A DNA stretch of 64,000 bases, taken from positions 11,185,770 to 11,249,769 of the forward strand of contig CM046333.1 of assembly GCA_025403435.1 (NCBI GenBank). The letters are read 5' to 3'. The notes under the pieces were generated by a model, which saw nothing but the letters and a program-made list of their open reading frames with translations, was not told the DNA's origin and searched no databases. Below are positions 1 to 11,905 of this stretch, in pieces. Source of the DNA: Artocarpus heterophyllus. Taxonomy: Eukaryota; Streptophyta; Magnoliopsida; Rosales; Moraceae. How positions within the stretch are numbered: position 1 is the first letter of the stretch; the number at the start of each line of letters is the position of its first letter. Made by a program: the position numbers and the translations under genes.

Positions 1-1222
1 GAGTATGAGTCTAACAATATAATTAGTGTATAATAATAAGCACTAAAAATAAAAAAAAAATGAAAAAACAACTTCAGAGTGTTTACCCAATTTATTTTAA
101 CAAAGTACGACCACTGTTTTCTTTTTTGTTTTTATTTCCTCAGTCAGAATAGGACTATTAGAAAACGTGTTGATTCATTCCCAAGACAAAGGCAATACCA
201 AAAAAACCTCTTAATTGTAGAGTTTTGTCTCCCCCCTCTCTTATTTTTTATGCTACCATATTGAAGGGCAGGAGTAAGATGCTGATTGGGCTGCGCTTCG
301 GACACCCGACGCCATGAGAGGGTGCTTGGATGACGCGGTGTAGATGAGGTTTCAATGCAGAAGCGGGTTTTAGGAGGGCTTTTTTCTAGTGACCGGTTAG
401 CTGTCACCTTTGTGCTCGTCTGAACGACCACAACTTTGAGCCCCTTATGGTTTGATTCCCACAACATGGTGTTCATTTGGCAGTTGGAGCTGGCGGAGAG
501 GGTGGAGTGGTCGCGATTCTCTCTACGGATTGAGGGTGTGTTGGTGCTTCGGTGCCTCTACAGTTTGGGGTCTTCTTGTCCTCATGGAGTTGTGGCTCTA
601 TGGGAGAGGCGCAATTCCCTGTTGACGAGGGTGCGTAATTTTCACCATTGGAGGCTGGACTCCCATCCGGTTCGCTTGGAGTTGTGCGGCTCCCTTATCA
701 TTCGTGGCAGTGGTCAGCTCGTCATAAGAGATCCCATTAATGTAATTTGGGCTTGGCCTTTTGTTTTAATTTAAATGTTTGCTAAAATATTTCCGTCGTC
801 TAGTTTTAGTAAGTTTTTGTTACTTTGTTGGTTTTCTCCACTTTTCCGTTCTAGTTCACAAGTCCTTATTATTGCCATGTTGTGGTAGGTCTTAGTGCTA
901 CAAGTTTCTTGAACTCAATCGATGGAAATTATCTATATGTTTGAAAGAGCCATTTGTTTGTCTTATCAATTGTATGCTTTTTTGATTTCCTCTCTTCGAA
1001 ATTTATTATACATACCTACTACTACTTCCAACTTGTAATTAGAGTTAAGTCGTTAAATATGCTATGGTGTTTTGTGTCTAGATTAGTATTTGTATTCCTC
1101 TCTTTGAAAAACAACTACTATTAAAAAACCAAAAAAAAAAAATAGTAATACCAAACAGCCCCACACATCCGATGTCTTCCATGAACTTGAACCAAAACTC
1201 TCTCTTTCTTTGTTCCTTTTTA
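1..1222. other. Intergenic DNA with a GC-richer island
   Basis: No gene is recognised. Roughly 260-760 is clearly more GC-rich than its surroundings and is open over about 110 codons on each strand, but neither translation shows a motif, domain or splice structure I recognise. It could be an old transposon piece. The rest is AT-rich and unremarkable. Confidence 0.5.

Positions 1223-1269
<47 letters not shown>
1223..1269. repeat. (TAA)n microsatellite
   Basis: An uninterrupted run of about 15 TAA units. It produces a false leucine-rich reading frame on the minus strand. It lies just left of a fold-back element. Confidence 0.95.
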
Positions 1270-1271
<2 letters not shown>

Positions 1272-1283
1272 TGGCGTTGTTGA

Positions 1284-1670
1284 TGCTGTAACACCCCCTT
1301 ACAGACGTCATAGATGTCGTTACTTTCATCATTGTTATCATTATTTTTAAGATAAACTATTTAAATTTAAACACAATTTGATAAACATATCCCACGATCC
1401 ATGCATATAAATATTTTTTTCTAAAACAAGTCTTTTTACTTAATAGTGCAAAAATTTAAGCATTTAAAGAAATAAAAACAGTTTTAAAAAAAAGATTTGA
1501 AATATTTGGAATATTTTTTTTTAAATAGAAAAAAAATTTGTATGCATGGATCCTGAGATATGTTTATCAAATTGTGTTTAAATTTAAATAATTTATCTTA
1601 AAAATAATGACAACAAGGATGAAAGTAACGGCATCTGTGACGTCCGTAAAGGGCCTTACAGATGCTGTAC
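1284..1670. repeat. Fold-back (MITE-like) element
   Basis: Two arms of about 140-150 bp (about 1284-1424 and 1524-1670) are inverted copies of each other, separated by about 100 bp of AT-rich spacer. Shared blocks include TTTAAATTTAAACACAATTT, TTGATAAACATATC and GATCCATGCAT, with scattered substitutions and small indels. The outer ends share a TTACAGACGTCA-like block. There is no coding capacity. The layout fits a non-autonomous hairpin DNA transposon. The exact ends and target duplication could not be fixed by eye. Confidence 0.7.
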
Positions 1671-3410
1671 ACGATTATGGTCTGTAATCGTCTCACTCCA
1701 GGTCCTGCATTTGATGCAACGCATGTTTATTACTTTACATGAAGGATGAGCAAACCATATTTTAATTCACTACGCAAAATTAATCAACCCACTAGATAAC
1801 CTACTTCTATGCAGCTGTGCCCTACAAAGAAGAAAAAAAAAAAAGGGTATACATATGCGTCCGTTTGTGATTCCCACCAGTCTCAATCGCATTCTCAATT
1901 ATGACAACTAAAAAGTTGGGCACACCAACTAAAATTAATCAAATATTGGGAAAAAACAACAGAAGAATATAATAGCGGTACAAACTTTTGGCACAGGTTA
2001 ATGGAATGTGAGATTTGTCAAATTATATTCATTTTATATATCCCCAAAAAAATCATAATAATTTGCCCATAAGAATCAAATTGTATTTTCACTTTCTTGC
2101 ACAAAAAGAGATTCTATATTGAAGACGTCTGCATTTTTTTCCCCCAAAAAACTATACCCAGCTGATTGCTTCTAATGTATATACATATTCCTTAATAAAT
2201 TTTTGGAATTTTCAGTCTAAATTTGTTTTCTGATTTTTCTGTCTATTAACCTATTGTTTTGTTTTTTTAGTACTTGAGCTATTGATTATTATTTACGGAT
2301 CACAATCTCAAGTTTAACAAACCATAAAGCATATTTCTGTCCAAAAAAAGACAAAAACAAACAAACAATCAACCAGACGAAGTTCATCATTTTTTTCCGT
2401 CCTGAATGCCTAAAGGACAATAAAATAAGCGCCCCGTGATTCAAAAATGACTGTAGGATTACTGACCAAACAAAGAAAACTATTCAGTCTCCATTCATGA
2501 ACTTTATCAACTCTATTAACAAAAAAAAAAAAAAAGAAAACTCTTAACGTTATTGGGATTTGTTTGGGATAATCCTTCGCTCATTGGGATATACATTTTT
2601 TTGGTGGACTTCATCTGTGAAAAAACGGTACATCTGTGAAATACTAGGCAATTCTACCACTTTTGAAACAAAATAGAAGAAATAAACAAGGGATTTTATT
2701 AATTTGATACCTTGTATTTTTAAAAAATTCATATTGGTATTTTATTATTTGAAAAATATTAAAACGATACTTTATACATTTCAAAAATATCATTATGGTA
2801 CAATAAATTTGTGTTTTTTATGTGAAATTTTATTTTTTTTTACTTTATTAATAAACCTCAAATTAATTTAAAAACTATAATAAAAAATCAAAATATTAAA
2901 CTAAACAAAACTCATAAAAAAGCATATACCTAGATTTATTTATTTTTTAGATTATTTGTTTTTATTTCTTTAAAAGTTTTCAAAAAAGAAAATCGGGGTT
3001 CATTAATAGAACGATGCTAGAAATTTTACGTCATAAAACACGAATTCAAAATGCCAAAACAATATTTTTAAAAACTATAAGACACTATTATGATACTTTT
3101 TAAATAACAAAATACCAATAAAATATTTCTCCAAAACAAAAAATAGCAAAAAGATAATAACCTAATAAAGAAAAATTAATCCAACATATCCTATTTAAAT
3201 AAAATAAAATAAAATATGCACCTCGCTTCCACCGTCACTGTATACATTTGTCCTGTATAAGTAGAATATACAAACTCACAACCAATCACAATTGCAAAAA
3301 AGAAAAAAAAACATACATAGCCCTTTCCACCGCTCTCTTACTCTTAAATATTCCAATACCTTTTAGGCCTTTAGGTGCTTAAATCCAGTGCAGAACTTGG
3401 GCATCTGGAG
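1671..3410. other. AT-rich intergenic DNA upstream of the ALDH3 array
   Basis: No gene is recognised. The stretch is rich in A and T runs. The last 150 bases before 3411 should hold the promoter and 5' leader of first exon A, but no clear TATA box could be assigned. Confidence 0.5.
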
Positions 3411-3629
3411 ATGGGAAGTGAGAAACCGAATGCTTTCGACGCAAACGACGCACCGAAGATGGTCGAAGAGCTCAGAGATGGTTTTGGTTCTGGCAAGACT
3501 CGAAGTTACGAGTGGAGAACTTCGCAGTTGAAGACCATCATCAAATTCGTTGATAATCACGAGCAAGACATCATCCACGCCCTCACTTCTGACCTCTCCA
3601 AGCCCGAGATGGAATCCTACATCCAAGAG
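3411..3629 (+). pseudogene. Orphan ALDH3 first exon (A), diverged
   Basis: An open first exon of 73 codons from ATG at 3411 to a GT donor at 3630. Its product matches the N-terminal helices of family 3 aldehyde dehydrogenases (VEELR, GSGKTRSYEWR, SQLK, HEQ, SDLSKP). Over 58 alignable residues, 37 are identical to first exon D of the complete gene at 20336, so this is an older paralogue rather than part of the recent duplication. No exon 2-10 follows: the next 300 bases are intron-like, and then the next ALDH3 promoter begins. The frame, start and donor are intact. It is either a truncated gene or an upstream alternative first exon; the donor is phase 0, as in B, C and D. Confidence 0.8.
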
Positions 3630-3941
3630 GTCCTTCCCTGTTCTCTCTCTCCTCCCACTCCTCTCTCTCTATATTTTAGTTTTTTTTTTTTTTTTTTTGC
3701 GTTTAATTTAGGATTAAGAAAAGCCGAATATAAAGCTAACTTATAATAAGCAAAGAATGATATCTGAAACTTTTTCTAACAATCTTAAGATAGTAAAAGT
3801 TGATAACAATTTTTTATTTTTTTTCTCACTCATAAATAATTTTGACAACCCCTCAAAAAGATAAATAAATAAATGAATAATGCCCAAGACGAGAGAGAAA
3901 GCTACAGCTAACAAAACGAAAACTGTTGCAAGTGATGAAGA
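3630..3941 (+). other. Remnant intron and breakpoint after exon A
   Basis: Begins as a plant intron with a CT-rich then T-rich run, and continues as AT-rich DNA with no exon. At 3942 sequence shared with units 2 and 3 begins abruptly, so the left end of the tandem duplication lies here. Units 2 and 3 have a different sequence to the left of that point. Confidence 0.6.
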
Positions 3942-4087
3942 GTTTGTTTTGGGATCTCCAGTACTCCTTTCAATGTCGTTCCCACGTCTCAGAAAACCCA
4001 GCAAACTCCAACCCTATAATTTCCCCCGACTTCACGCGCATTCACGTCGCGTCGTTCAAAGTTTTTTTTTTGTTTGACTTTCCTCCG

Positions 4088-4095
4088 TACCTGAC
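4088..4095 (+). promoter_or_regulatory. Degraded ACGTG-type site in the unit 1 promoter
   Basis: Reads TACCTGAC, where units 2 and 3 read TACGTGAC at the same place about 260 bases before the start codon. The G-to-C change removes the ACGTG core bound by bZIP factors of the ABRE/G-box class. Binding itself is inferred. Confidence 0.4.
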
Positions 4096-4349
4096 GGCGA
4101 AAGAAAGCCCAGCTCTATCATTCGGCGGAACTACTCGTTTGAAGTGTGACGTTTTCCGAAGTCCGAACACAAACAAACAGATTACCGAACAGAACAGAAC
4201 ACAACAAACTCCCAGCCTATCCGGGGCCCACTTTCCTCGTGTATATGTACAAAATCTAAGATATTTTCTTCTCCATCTTTTACTTCTGCTTTCCTAATTC
4301 AAACCAAAGAAAAGAAAAAGTTTTTAATTGGTACGATCTTGGTGGAAAA

Positions 4350-4550
4350 ATGGCGGACGAGGTGAAACTGGTGTCGAGAGTAGTGGAGGAACTGAGAGGG
4401 GTGTTTGGGTCAGGCAAGACAAGGAGCTACGAATGGAGAGAGTCGCAGCTGAAGAGCCTCTTGAAGATCCTCACCTATCACGAGCAAGAAATCGCCGACG
4501 CTCTTCTCTCCGACCTCTCCAAGCCCCCTCTCGAATCCCTCGTCTACGAG
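4350..4550 (+). pseudogene. ALDH3 first exon B (duplicate, body absent)
   Basis: 67 codons from ATG to a GT donor at 4551, phase 0. The translation is identical to first exon D of the complete gene. About 120 bases into the following intron the sequence enters the LTR of an antisense Copia element, and no further ALDH3 exon is found before the next unit. On its own it would encode only the N-terminal helices, without the NAD-binding and catalytic domains. The promoter and leader are preserved, so transcription is plausible. It could serve as an alternative first exon if spliced to 22058, but that would need an intron of about 17.5 kb. Confidence 0.85.
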
Positions 4551-4670
4551 GTCCCTCACTTTCCTTTTTTTTTTTTTCAGATTCAATTATTTGAGCTTTT
4601 TTTTTTTCCAATGGTAATATTGTATATTTCTGAACATGAATCTGTTTATTTAATGTTCTTATGGCTGAAC

Positions 4671-5115
4671 TGTTAGAATAAAATTGTGATGAAAATCATC
4701 CCTCAGGATCGTTCATGTCAAATTATCAAGAATATTAATAAGATGCAGGAGTTAACATGAATCCATTGATTGAATGTGATTCTTGAGTCTTTTGGCTGAG
4801 GATCTTCTAAGTCTGGTATGTAAATCCTCCTTAACAAAATGCTCTGTAATCTCTCTGTAGATGAGAACAGTGACTTGGGGACCACATCCCTTTTATATAA
4901 TTGCTAAACCCTAACAATTATCCTTAATTATTTATTTAACCCATCATAAAATTAGTAATTATATTTTGGTCTCTACTATAGGAGGCCCACACTTAATGAT
5001 GTATTAAAAGCTCAAAACCTAAATTGATCACTTTTAATTAGGCAATCTTATTGATAGCCTTTAATTCACATTTATTTAATATATTAGCCCATATATTTTT
5101 TATTTTGATCTAACA
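4671..5115 (-). repeat. 3' LTR of the unit 1 Copia element
   Basis: 445 bp, starts TGTTAG and ends TAACA on the plus strand, giving the usual TG...CA termini. It is followed internally by ATCTCTCACTTGGG, which is the polypurine tract read on the other strand. Confidence 0.9.
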
Positions 5116-5553
5116 ATCTCTCACTTGGGCTATATATGAAACTTTATACATGTGAATTATACTTTATGAGCTTATAAATTTTGCTATCAAAACCTTATGC
5201 ACCTCAACAATCTTATCCATTAACCATATTAATATAAGACCAAAGCGACCTTCATTACATATGTTACATATGTCGTAACTAGATCCATCAATGATCACAT
5301 ATACCAATACAACTAATGACAAGATCAAGCATGGATGTGTAGCATGGAAATTTCATGCAATGTGATCTTAACATGCCTATTTTCAACTGGTCCACCTTAA
5401 TACCTTAGTGAGATCAAACCATACCAAAATCAGAGTGTGAATAAACTGAAAACTTTATTTCTGCAGAAAATAACCTTAAAATATCCATAAACTGAAATAA
5501 CTGAAAAATGTCTATATCATAAGAGCATTTAAAATTACAAACTCCCACTAAAA

Positions 5554-8500
5554 CTAAATATCCTGAAATGATATGACACCCATATGAGCAGTGTGCTCAT
5601 GAAACATTTTGGGTGGCAACCCTTTAGTAAGCGGATCCGCAATCATGGAGTTTGTGCCGATGTGCTGTATAGACAATTGTCCACTCTGAACTCTTTCTTT
5701 CACAACTAGGAACTTGATCTCTATATGCTTTGACTTCGTCGAGCTCCTATTGTTGTTGGAATACAAAACTGCTGACTTATTGTCACAAAATATCTTGAGT
5801 GGTCTTTAAATACTGTCCACTATACGCAGCATTGTGACAAAATTTCATAGCCATATTCCATGATAGGACGCCTCATAACACGTTATGAACTCTGCCGCCA
5901 TTGTAGAAGATGCTATAAGAGACTGTTTAGCACTCTTCTAAGAGACAGCACCTCCAGCCATAAGGTAGACATAGCCCGATGTAGATTTCATACTATCTTG
6001 GCATCCAACAAAATCAGAGTCAGTATACCCAATGATCTCAAGCTGTTCTGACCTCCGATACGTGAGCATGTAATCCTTTGTTCTCTGAAAATACCCCAAG
6101 ACTCGTTTGGCTGCTACCCAGTGATCCTTTCCAGGATTGCTTAAGTTCATGCCCAATATCCCTGTAACGTACGCAATATTCAGACGCGTACAAACCTGAG
6201 CATGCATTAGACTCCCTACTACTGACGCATAAGGAATCTTCTGCATTTCCTTAACCTCAAAATCATTCTTAGGGCACTGATTGAGACTAAATTTGTCTCC
6301 CTTAGCCACAGGGGTATCACCTGGTTTACAATCCTGCATACCATATCTCTTAAGAATCTTTTCGATATAGCCCTTTTGTGATAATCCTAAAGTACTCCGA
6401 GAGCGATCCCGGTGTATCTGTATACCCAACACAAAAGAGGCGTCACCAAGATCCTTCACCTCAAATTTCTTTGACCGAAATCTCTTGGTTTCGTGCAACA
6501 AGCCTATATCGTTGCTGGCAAGCAAAATGTCATCGACATATAAAACCAGAAAAATATACTTACTCCCACTGAACTTGTGGTATGTACAATCATCAACCAA
6601 ATTTATCTCAAAACCGAACGAGATGATAACCTGATGAAATTTGTAATACCATTGACGAGAAGCTTGCTTGAGCCCATAGATGGATTTCTTTAATTTGCAA
6701 ACCATCTTCTTTGCATCTCCTGACACAAAGTTTTCTGGTTGCACCATATAGATTGTTTCATCAATGTCACAATTGAAGAACGCAGTCTTAACATCCATCT
6801 GATAAAACTCAAGATCAAAATGTGCCACTAATGCCATTATAATCCTAAAAGAGTCTTTCGAAGAAACTGGAGAGAAAGTCTCTTTATAATCAATGCCTTC
6901 TTTCTGTGTAAAGCCTTTAGCGACAAGACGAGCCTTATACCTCTCCATATTGCCTTTTGAATCCCTTTTGGTTTTAAATATCCATTTGCAACCAATGAGT
7001 TTCGTACCTTCAGGCAATAGGACAAGATCTCAAACGTCATTGTCTTTCATAGACTTTATCTCTTCATTCATGGCATCAATCCACTCTTAAGATCTAGAAC
7101 TTTTTATGGCTTGATAGAAGTTGATTGGATCATCTTCCACTATACCAATGTCATACCCATGTTCTTAGAGAAATACAATATAATCATCTAGCACCGCACT
7201 TCTCCTTTCTCTAGTGGATCTCTTTAATGGCATAGGTTCTTAAGGTGGTTGAGTTTGTTCTTCTGGAACAATTTCTAGAATGGAAGGTTCTCCGACATTG
7301 TCTTGATTTAGGTCTGCTTCTTGAACAATGTCAGGAGTAAGAACCTGATCAATGTCAATAACAGCTGTGGGAATATCAACGTATTCCTCTTCAAAGACAA
7401 AGTCCCTAACCATATCTCCCTCCACAAACTCGACATCCTCAAAGAACCTGGCATTTCCCATCTCAAATATCGATTTGGTCGTGGAATCATAAAACTTGTA
7501 CCCCCTGGATCTTTCAAAGTATCCAATAAAATAACAACTAACCGTCCTTGAGTCCAATTTCCTTTTATTAGGCCTATAAGGCCTTACCTCAGCTGGACAT
7601 CCTCAAACATGCAAATGTTTTATACTAGGCTTCTTGCCCGTCCAAAGTTCGTAAGGGGTTTTGGCGGTTGCTTTAGTTGGAACCATGTTAAGGATATACG
7701 CTGCAGTCTTAAGTGCTTCTCCCCAGAGTGATTCTGATAAGGCAAAATGAGAAATCATACTCCTCACCATGTCCTTAAGCGTTCTGTTTCATCTTTCAGC
7801 AACACCATTCATAGTGGGCGAACCTGGCATGGTGTACTGTGGGACGATACTGCTTTTCTCTAGGAACTTAGCAAACGTTCCCAGACGTTGTTCACCTGAA
7901 CCGTCATATCTACCATGGTATTCACCACTACTGTTAGATCTGACGCTTTTAATCCTTTTGCTGAGTTGATTTTTAACTTCAGCCTTATAATTTTTGAACA
8001 CATCTAGTGACTGTGACTTTTCATGAATGAGATATATGTAGCCATATCTAGAAAAATAGTCTATGAACGTTATAAAATATTATTGACTATTCCAAGAAGC
8101 CATAGGAAATGGCCCACAAATGTCTGTATGTATAAGTTCTAAGATGTCTAAAATCCTGTTGGCTTCAAATCTTCTTTTATTGGTTTGTTTCCCCTTAATA
8201 TAGTTAACACAAATATCAAAATCTGTAAATTCTAAGGGGTCGAGAATTTCGTCTGACACAAGTCTCTCTTTTCTTCTTCTAGAGATATGACCCAATCTCT
8301 TGTGCTATAACTCAACTGAATTCTTATTGGTTAATTTCCTCTTTATACCTCGTGTACTTAATTACAAGGATTCATTAAATGAAGCAATTGTATCAAGTAA
8401 ATAAAGATTATCGTAACCTGATAAAGAACCGAACCAACTAATTTTGAATCATGAAACAAACTAAAATTTTCATTTCCAAATGAACAAGAATAACCAAATT

Positions 8501-8737
8501 TGTTCAAAGCTGAAATAGAAATCAAATTCCGTCTAAAAGATAGTATAATAAATGTTTCATCAAGATCCAAATAAAATCCAGCCTTTAACAATGATCTAAA
8601 TTTTCCTATTGCTTCAACTTCAACTTTCTTGCCATCGCCCACGTAGATGTGTCTTTCACCATCATTTGGCTTTTGGCATCTCAGGCATCCCTACATAGAC
8701 ACACTGATGTGAGTGGTTGCACCAGAATCCATCCACC
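5554..8737 (-). pseudogene. Copia pol remnant, unit 1
   Basis: Reading the minus strand from 8737: the protease aspartate motif DSGAT near 8730, the GAG-pre-integrase and integrase core region (about 8640-7560), then reverse transcriptase with the YVDD signature (about 6540) in a 359-codon open stretch (7017-5938), and an RNase H tail ending at 5554 with ADPLTKGLPP. The region is split into at least six open pieces by stops and frameshifts, so no full polyprotein can be made. The intact copy of the RT/RNase H part shows it decayed slowly or recently. Confidence 0.9.
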
Positions 8738-9642
8738 AAGTGTGTTCAGGTACCAAGTTAAATTAACCTCAGAACAAACCAAATTAAGAAGCATACCTTT
8801 TTTAGCACGCCAAGCGTGATAATTGGTACAATGCTTCTTCTTATGTCCTGCAGCTCCACAAAAGAAACAACACGTACCTTTCAAATCAACCGGCCTCTTT
8901 TGTTGCTTTTTTTGAGGTGCCGTAACTGCAGCTTCCTTATCCTTTTTCCTTTCTTCCCTTTGTCCTTGGAAGTATTAGCCAAGTGAGCACTTTCTGTCTT
9001 TTCTTGCTTCAACCTTTCCTCTTCTTGCACACAATGTGAGATGAGCTCATTAAGAGACCAAGTCTCCTTTTGGCAGTTATAGCTCACCTTAAACTGACCG
9101 AAATGTGCAGGAAGAGATATAAGAACCAAATGCACTAGCAAGTCCTCAGAAAGGTCAAGCTTAAGTGCTCTTAATTTTGAAGCAAGATGAGACATCTCCA
9201 TGATGTACTCCCTAATGTTCCCCTTACCTTTGTATTTCATTGAGATAAGGTTTGCCAAAGGTGCACTCGTTTCAGCATTTTCATTTTTGGCAAATCTCTT
9301 CTCAATGTCCTCAAGGAACTCTTTGGCTGTCTTTATCGTTTCCAATATAGTGCCCCTAAATACTTTTGGAATGGCCTTCTTCATGATCATCATACACATC
9401 CGATTTGACTTCTCCCACCTTTCCATGTCCTTCTTTTGATCAGAGGAACTGTTATCTGTAAGAGGTGCAAGAGAAGGAACCCTTAACGCAAAGTCGAGAT
9501 CCATGACTCCGAGAACTATTAGGAGGTTCTCTTGCCATGATTTGAAGTTGCTACCATTCAGTATAGGAATTGAATTGATGTTGGTAGTAATATTAGAGGC
9601 AGAACTAGTAGCTGAAACAAAGACCAAAATTAACAAAACCAA
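8738..9642 (-). pseudogene. Copia gag remnant, unit 1
   Basis: A 253-codon open stretch (9642-8881) carries the Copia gag/UBN2-type region (LNGSNFKSWQENLLIVLG, then ISLPAHFGQFKVSYN) and a lysine-rich tail. The CCHC zinc knuckle CFFCGAAGHKKKHC lies in a separate frame just downstream (about 8875-8830), so one frameshift separates nucleocapsid from capsid. Confidence 0.88.
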
Positions 9643-10136
9643 AACAAGCTCACATAAGAATCCATAATAACAATAATAAATCCAAATAAAGGTAACCCTA
9701 TCTCAAGATATAAGGTACTCCATTAATATTTAGTCTTTGGACAGAAATATTAACTTGTAAGTGATATCTTGGTATAGTAATCAAACACTGACAATAAGAA
9801 CATGTCAAACAATAAATCTTCCTTTAGGCCAATTTATTGTTTACATATAAAACCGAATAATCATCACATGTTTATCACCATAGGTGTACATGCAATTCTG
9901 TCAAATATTGCATTCCTTTGGGCTGGTCAATATTCACATAAGTTGCATGAACACTACCATTTATATTTCAAAACAAATTAATTTCTACAAGAGATGCCAC
10001 TTTGGTGACATATTACTTCAATTAATTCATCTCAAAATATATATAAAATACCAATATTTGAATTTAAAATTGCACCAAAAATGATCAAAATTAAAATAAA
10101 AAAATTTAAAAAAATAAAAAATTTTGGTCAAAGTCA

Positions 10137-10530
10137 ACAATCAAAATCAACATTGACTGGGTCGGGGCGGAACTGGGTCAGGAGAACCCTATCCGGATCC
10201 TATCCCAGGCCCCCCCCCCCCCCCCCCCCTCTTTTTTTTTTTTGGTGAAATTCTGGTCATCCAGGGGTTTAGCCCTTGGGTGAGAGCTGGTCACAGGCCC
10301 AGCCCGTGTATGCTACCCTTTCTCCAGTCACAGGCCCAGCTGGGCCCGTGAATTTTTTTTTCAGTGTTGGGCCATAGCCCAAAACTCTTAAAAAAAAATC
10401 CTAAGGCCTGCTGCTTGCTAGGAACCTGAACGCCCTTGAAGATTGTGCAGCAGCTATGGCCACGGCTATCTTCTCCGGCCGACGAATGACCGGTGCCGAT
10501 GGTGGCAAGGCCAGCTGCCGACCAACCCAT
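10137..10530 (-). other. GC-rich leader of the unit 1 Copia element
   Basis: The region between gag and the 5' LTR has a GC-rich block with a run of 20 C (10210-10229) and two close copies of a GGCCCAG/CCCGTG-type block that can pair with each other. In unit 2 the C run is interrupted by one G. It is probably the untranslated leader; no open frame is recognised. Confidence 0.6.
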
Positions 10531-11155
10531 AACATATATATATATATATTTATTTATTTTCGCTTTCTCCTTTCAGCAGCAAAGCTGCCGTTTTTCACAA
10601 TCAAACGAAAAAAAAGTTTCCAGATTCTTAACACCAATCAAACCTCAATGTATGCATATATATTTATGTATATATTATGTATAACAAAATCTTTACAAAA
10701 CCGCCTTTCTTTTCACTTTTCGGTAGATGTGATGTCGTACATATCAGTCAAAAGAAAAAAAAATCTGCAAAATTGAATCTTAAACCATTCAACATAATAT
10801 ATATATATATATATATATATATTTAAACTTTTCAGCAGATGTGCCGTATTTGACAATATAAAAAAAAATTCACCTTATGCAAACGACTGACTGATATATG
10901 TATATATACACACACATTATAACTGAATCAATGAATATATATGTACATACATATATTCGTAATATATACAACATAATCCAAAAGTAATACAATAATGTAT
11001 TCCCATAACAATTCAACCAAAATTTTAAACAATTGTTTCCAAATTTAACAATTTGAAGAAATTATATATTGTTAAATTTGAAAATTTTTATAAGAATCAC
11101 ATCAAAAAAAACTTGATTCCTAATAATTTAACATCAAGAGGCTCTAGATATCACT

Positions 11156-11608
11156 TGTTAGAATAAAATTGTGATGAAAATCATCATCATCGTTCATGTC
11201 AAATCATCAAAAATATTAATGAGATGCAAAAGCTAACCGAATCCATTGATTGAATGTGATTCTTGAGTCTTTTGGTTGAGGATCTTCCAAATCTGGTACG
11301 TAAATCCTCCTTAACAGAATGCTATGTAATCTTTCTGTAGATGGGAACATAAAAAATAATGTAGGTACTGACTTGGGGATCACAATCTTTTTATATAATT
11401 GCTAAACCCTAGCAATTATCCTTAATTACTAATTTAACCCATCATAAAATTAGTAATTATATTTTAGTCTCTACACATAGGAGGCTCACATTTAATAATG
11501 CATTAAAAGCCTAAAATTTAAATTGATCATTTTTAATTAGACAACTTTATTAATAGCCTTTAATTTATATTTATTTAATATATTAGTCAATATATATTGG
11601 ATTTCGAT
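11156..11608 (-). repeat. 5' LTR of the unit 1 Copia element, right end truncated
   Basis: Starts TGTTAGAATAAAATTGTGATG like the other LTRs. Similarity ends at about GGATTTCGAT; the last ~8 bases (CTAACA or similar) seen in the other LTRs are missing, and unrelated flank follows. The primer-binding site beside it reads TGATATCTAGAGCC on the minus strand, a one-base variant of the site in the 25432 element. Confidence 0.85.
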
Positions 11609-11639
11609 AAGTGATAAAAAGTTTGTTTTGAGCGTTTTG

Positions 11640-11905
11640 GAAGATTTTTATCCAAGGGCCAAAAGAAAATTTTAATTGGGTAAATGGTCTCTTTTTTTTT
11701 TAACCAAAAAATACGCTTTTTTATGCATGTAAGCTGTCTCAGTTTTTTGAAAAAAATAAAAAAATGACTGTAGCAGAATAAAGAACCTTAACAAAAAAAA
11801 AAAACAAAACTGAAACTATTTTGATGTCTAAAAAATTTTTTTTAATATCAAAAACTGTAAAAAATAAAAGGATCTATTTACCCAAAAAAAAAATTTTGAC
11901 CGGAA
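11640..11905 (+). repeat. Dispersed ~270-bp repeat, copy 1
   Basis: Begins GGAAGATTTTTATCC and runs through a long T run, CCAAAAAATA, and AAACTGAAACTATTTTGATG. The same order is found at 19640-19905 and, inverted, at 49770-50048. It has no coding capacity. It lies ~430 bases upstream of ALDH3 first exon C. Likely a small non-autonomous element; its termini were not resolved. Confidence 0.7.

Larger units (their letters stand above)
4671..11608 (-). mobile_element. Ty1/copia LTR retrotransposon, unit 1 (antisense in ALDH3 intron 1)
   Basis: The coding strand is minus. LTRs lie at 4671-5115 (3') and 11156-about 11608 (5'). Between them are gag with a CCHC knuckle, protease, integrase, reverse transcriptase and RNase H in Copia order, all interrupted by stops and frameshifts. 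The left boundary is exact, because the empty site is seen at 20668. The right LTR lacks its last bases and runs into unrelated flank, so there is no target duplication. The two LTRs differ from each other far more than unit 1 differs from unit 2, so insertion (or fusion of two elements) came before the tandem duplication. Confidence 0.93.

Noticed and set aside
144..774. Open frames on both strands in the GC-richer island
   Set aside because: No motif, domain or splice structure was recognised, and both strands are equally open, as expected by chance in GC-rich DNA.
1078..1341. Minus-strand frame with a long leucine run
   Set aside because: Produced by the TAA microsatellite.
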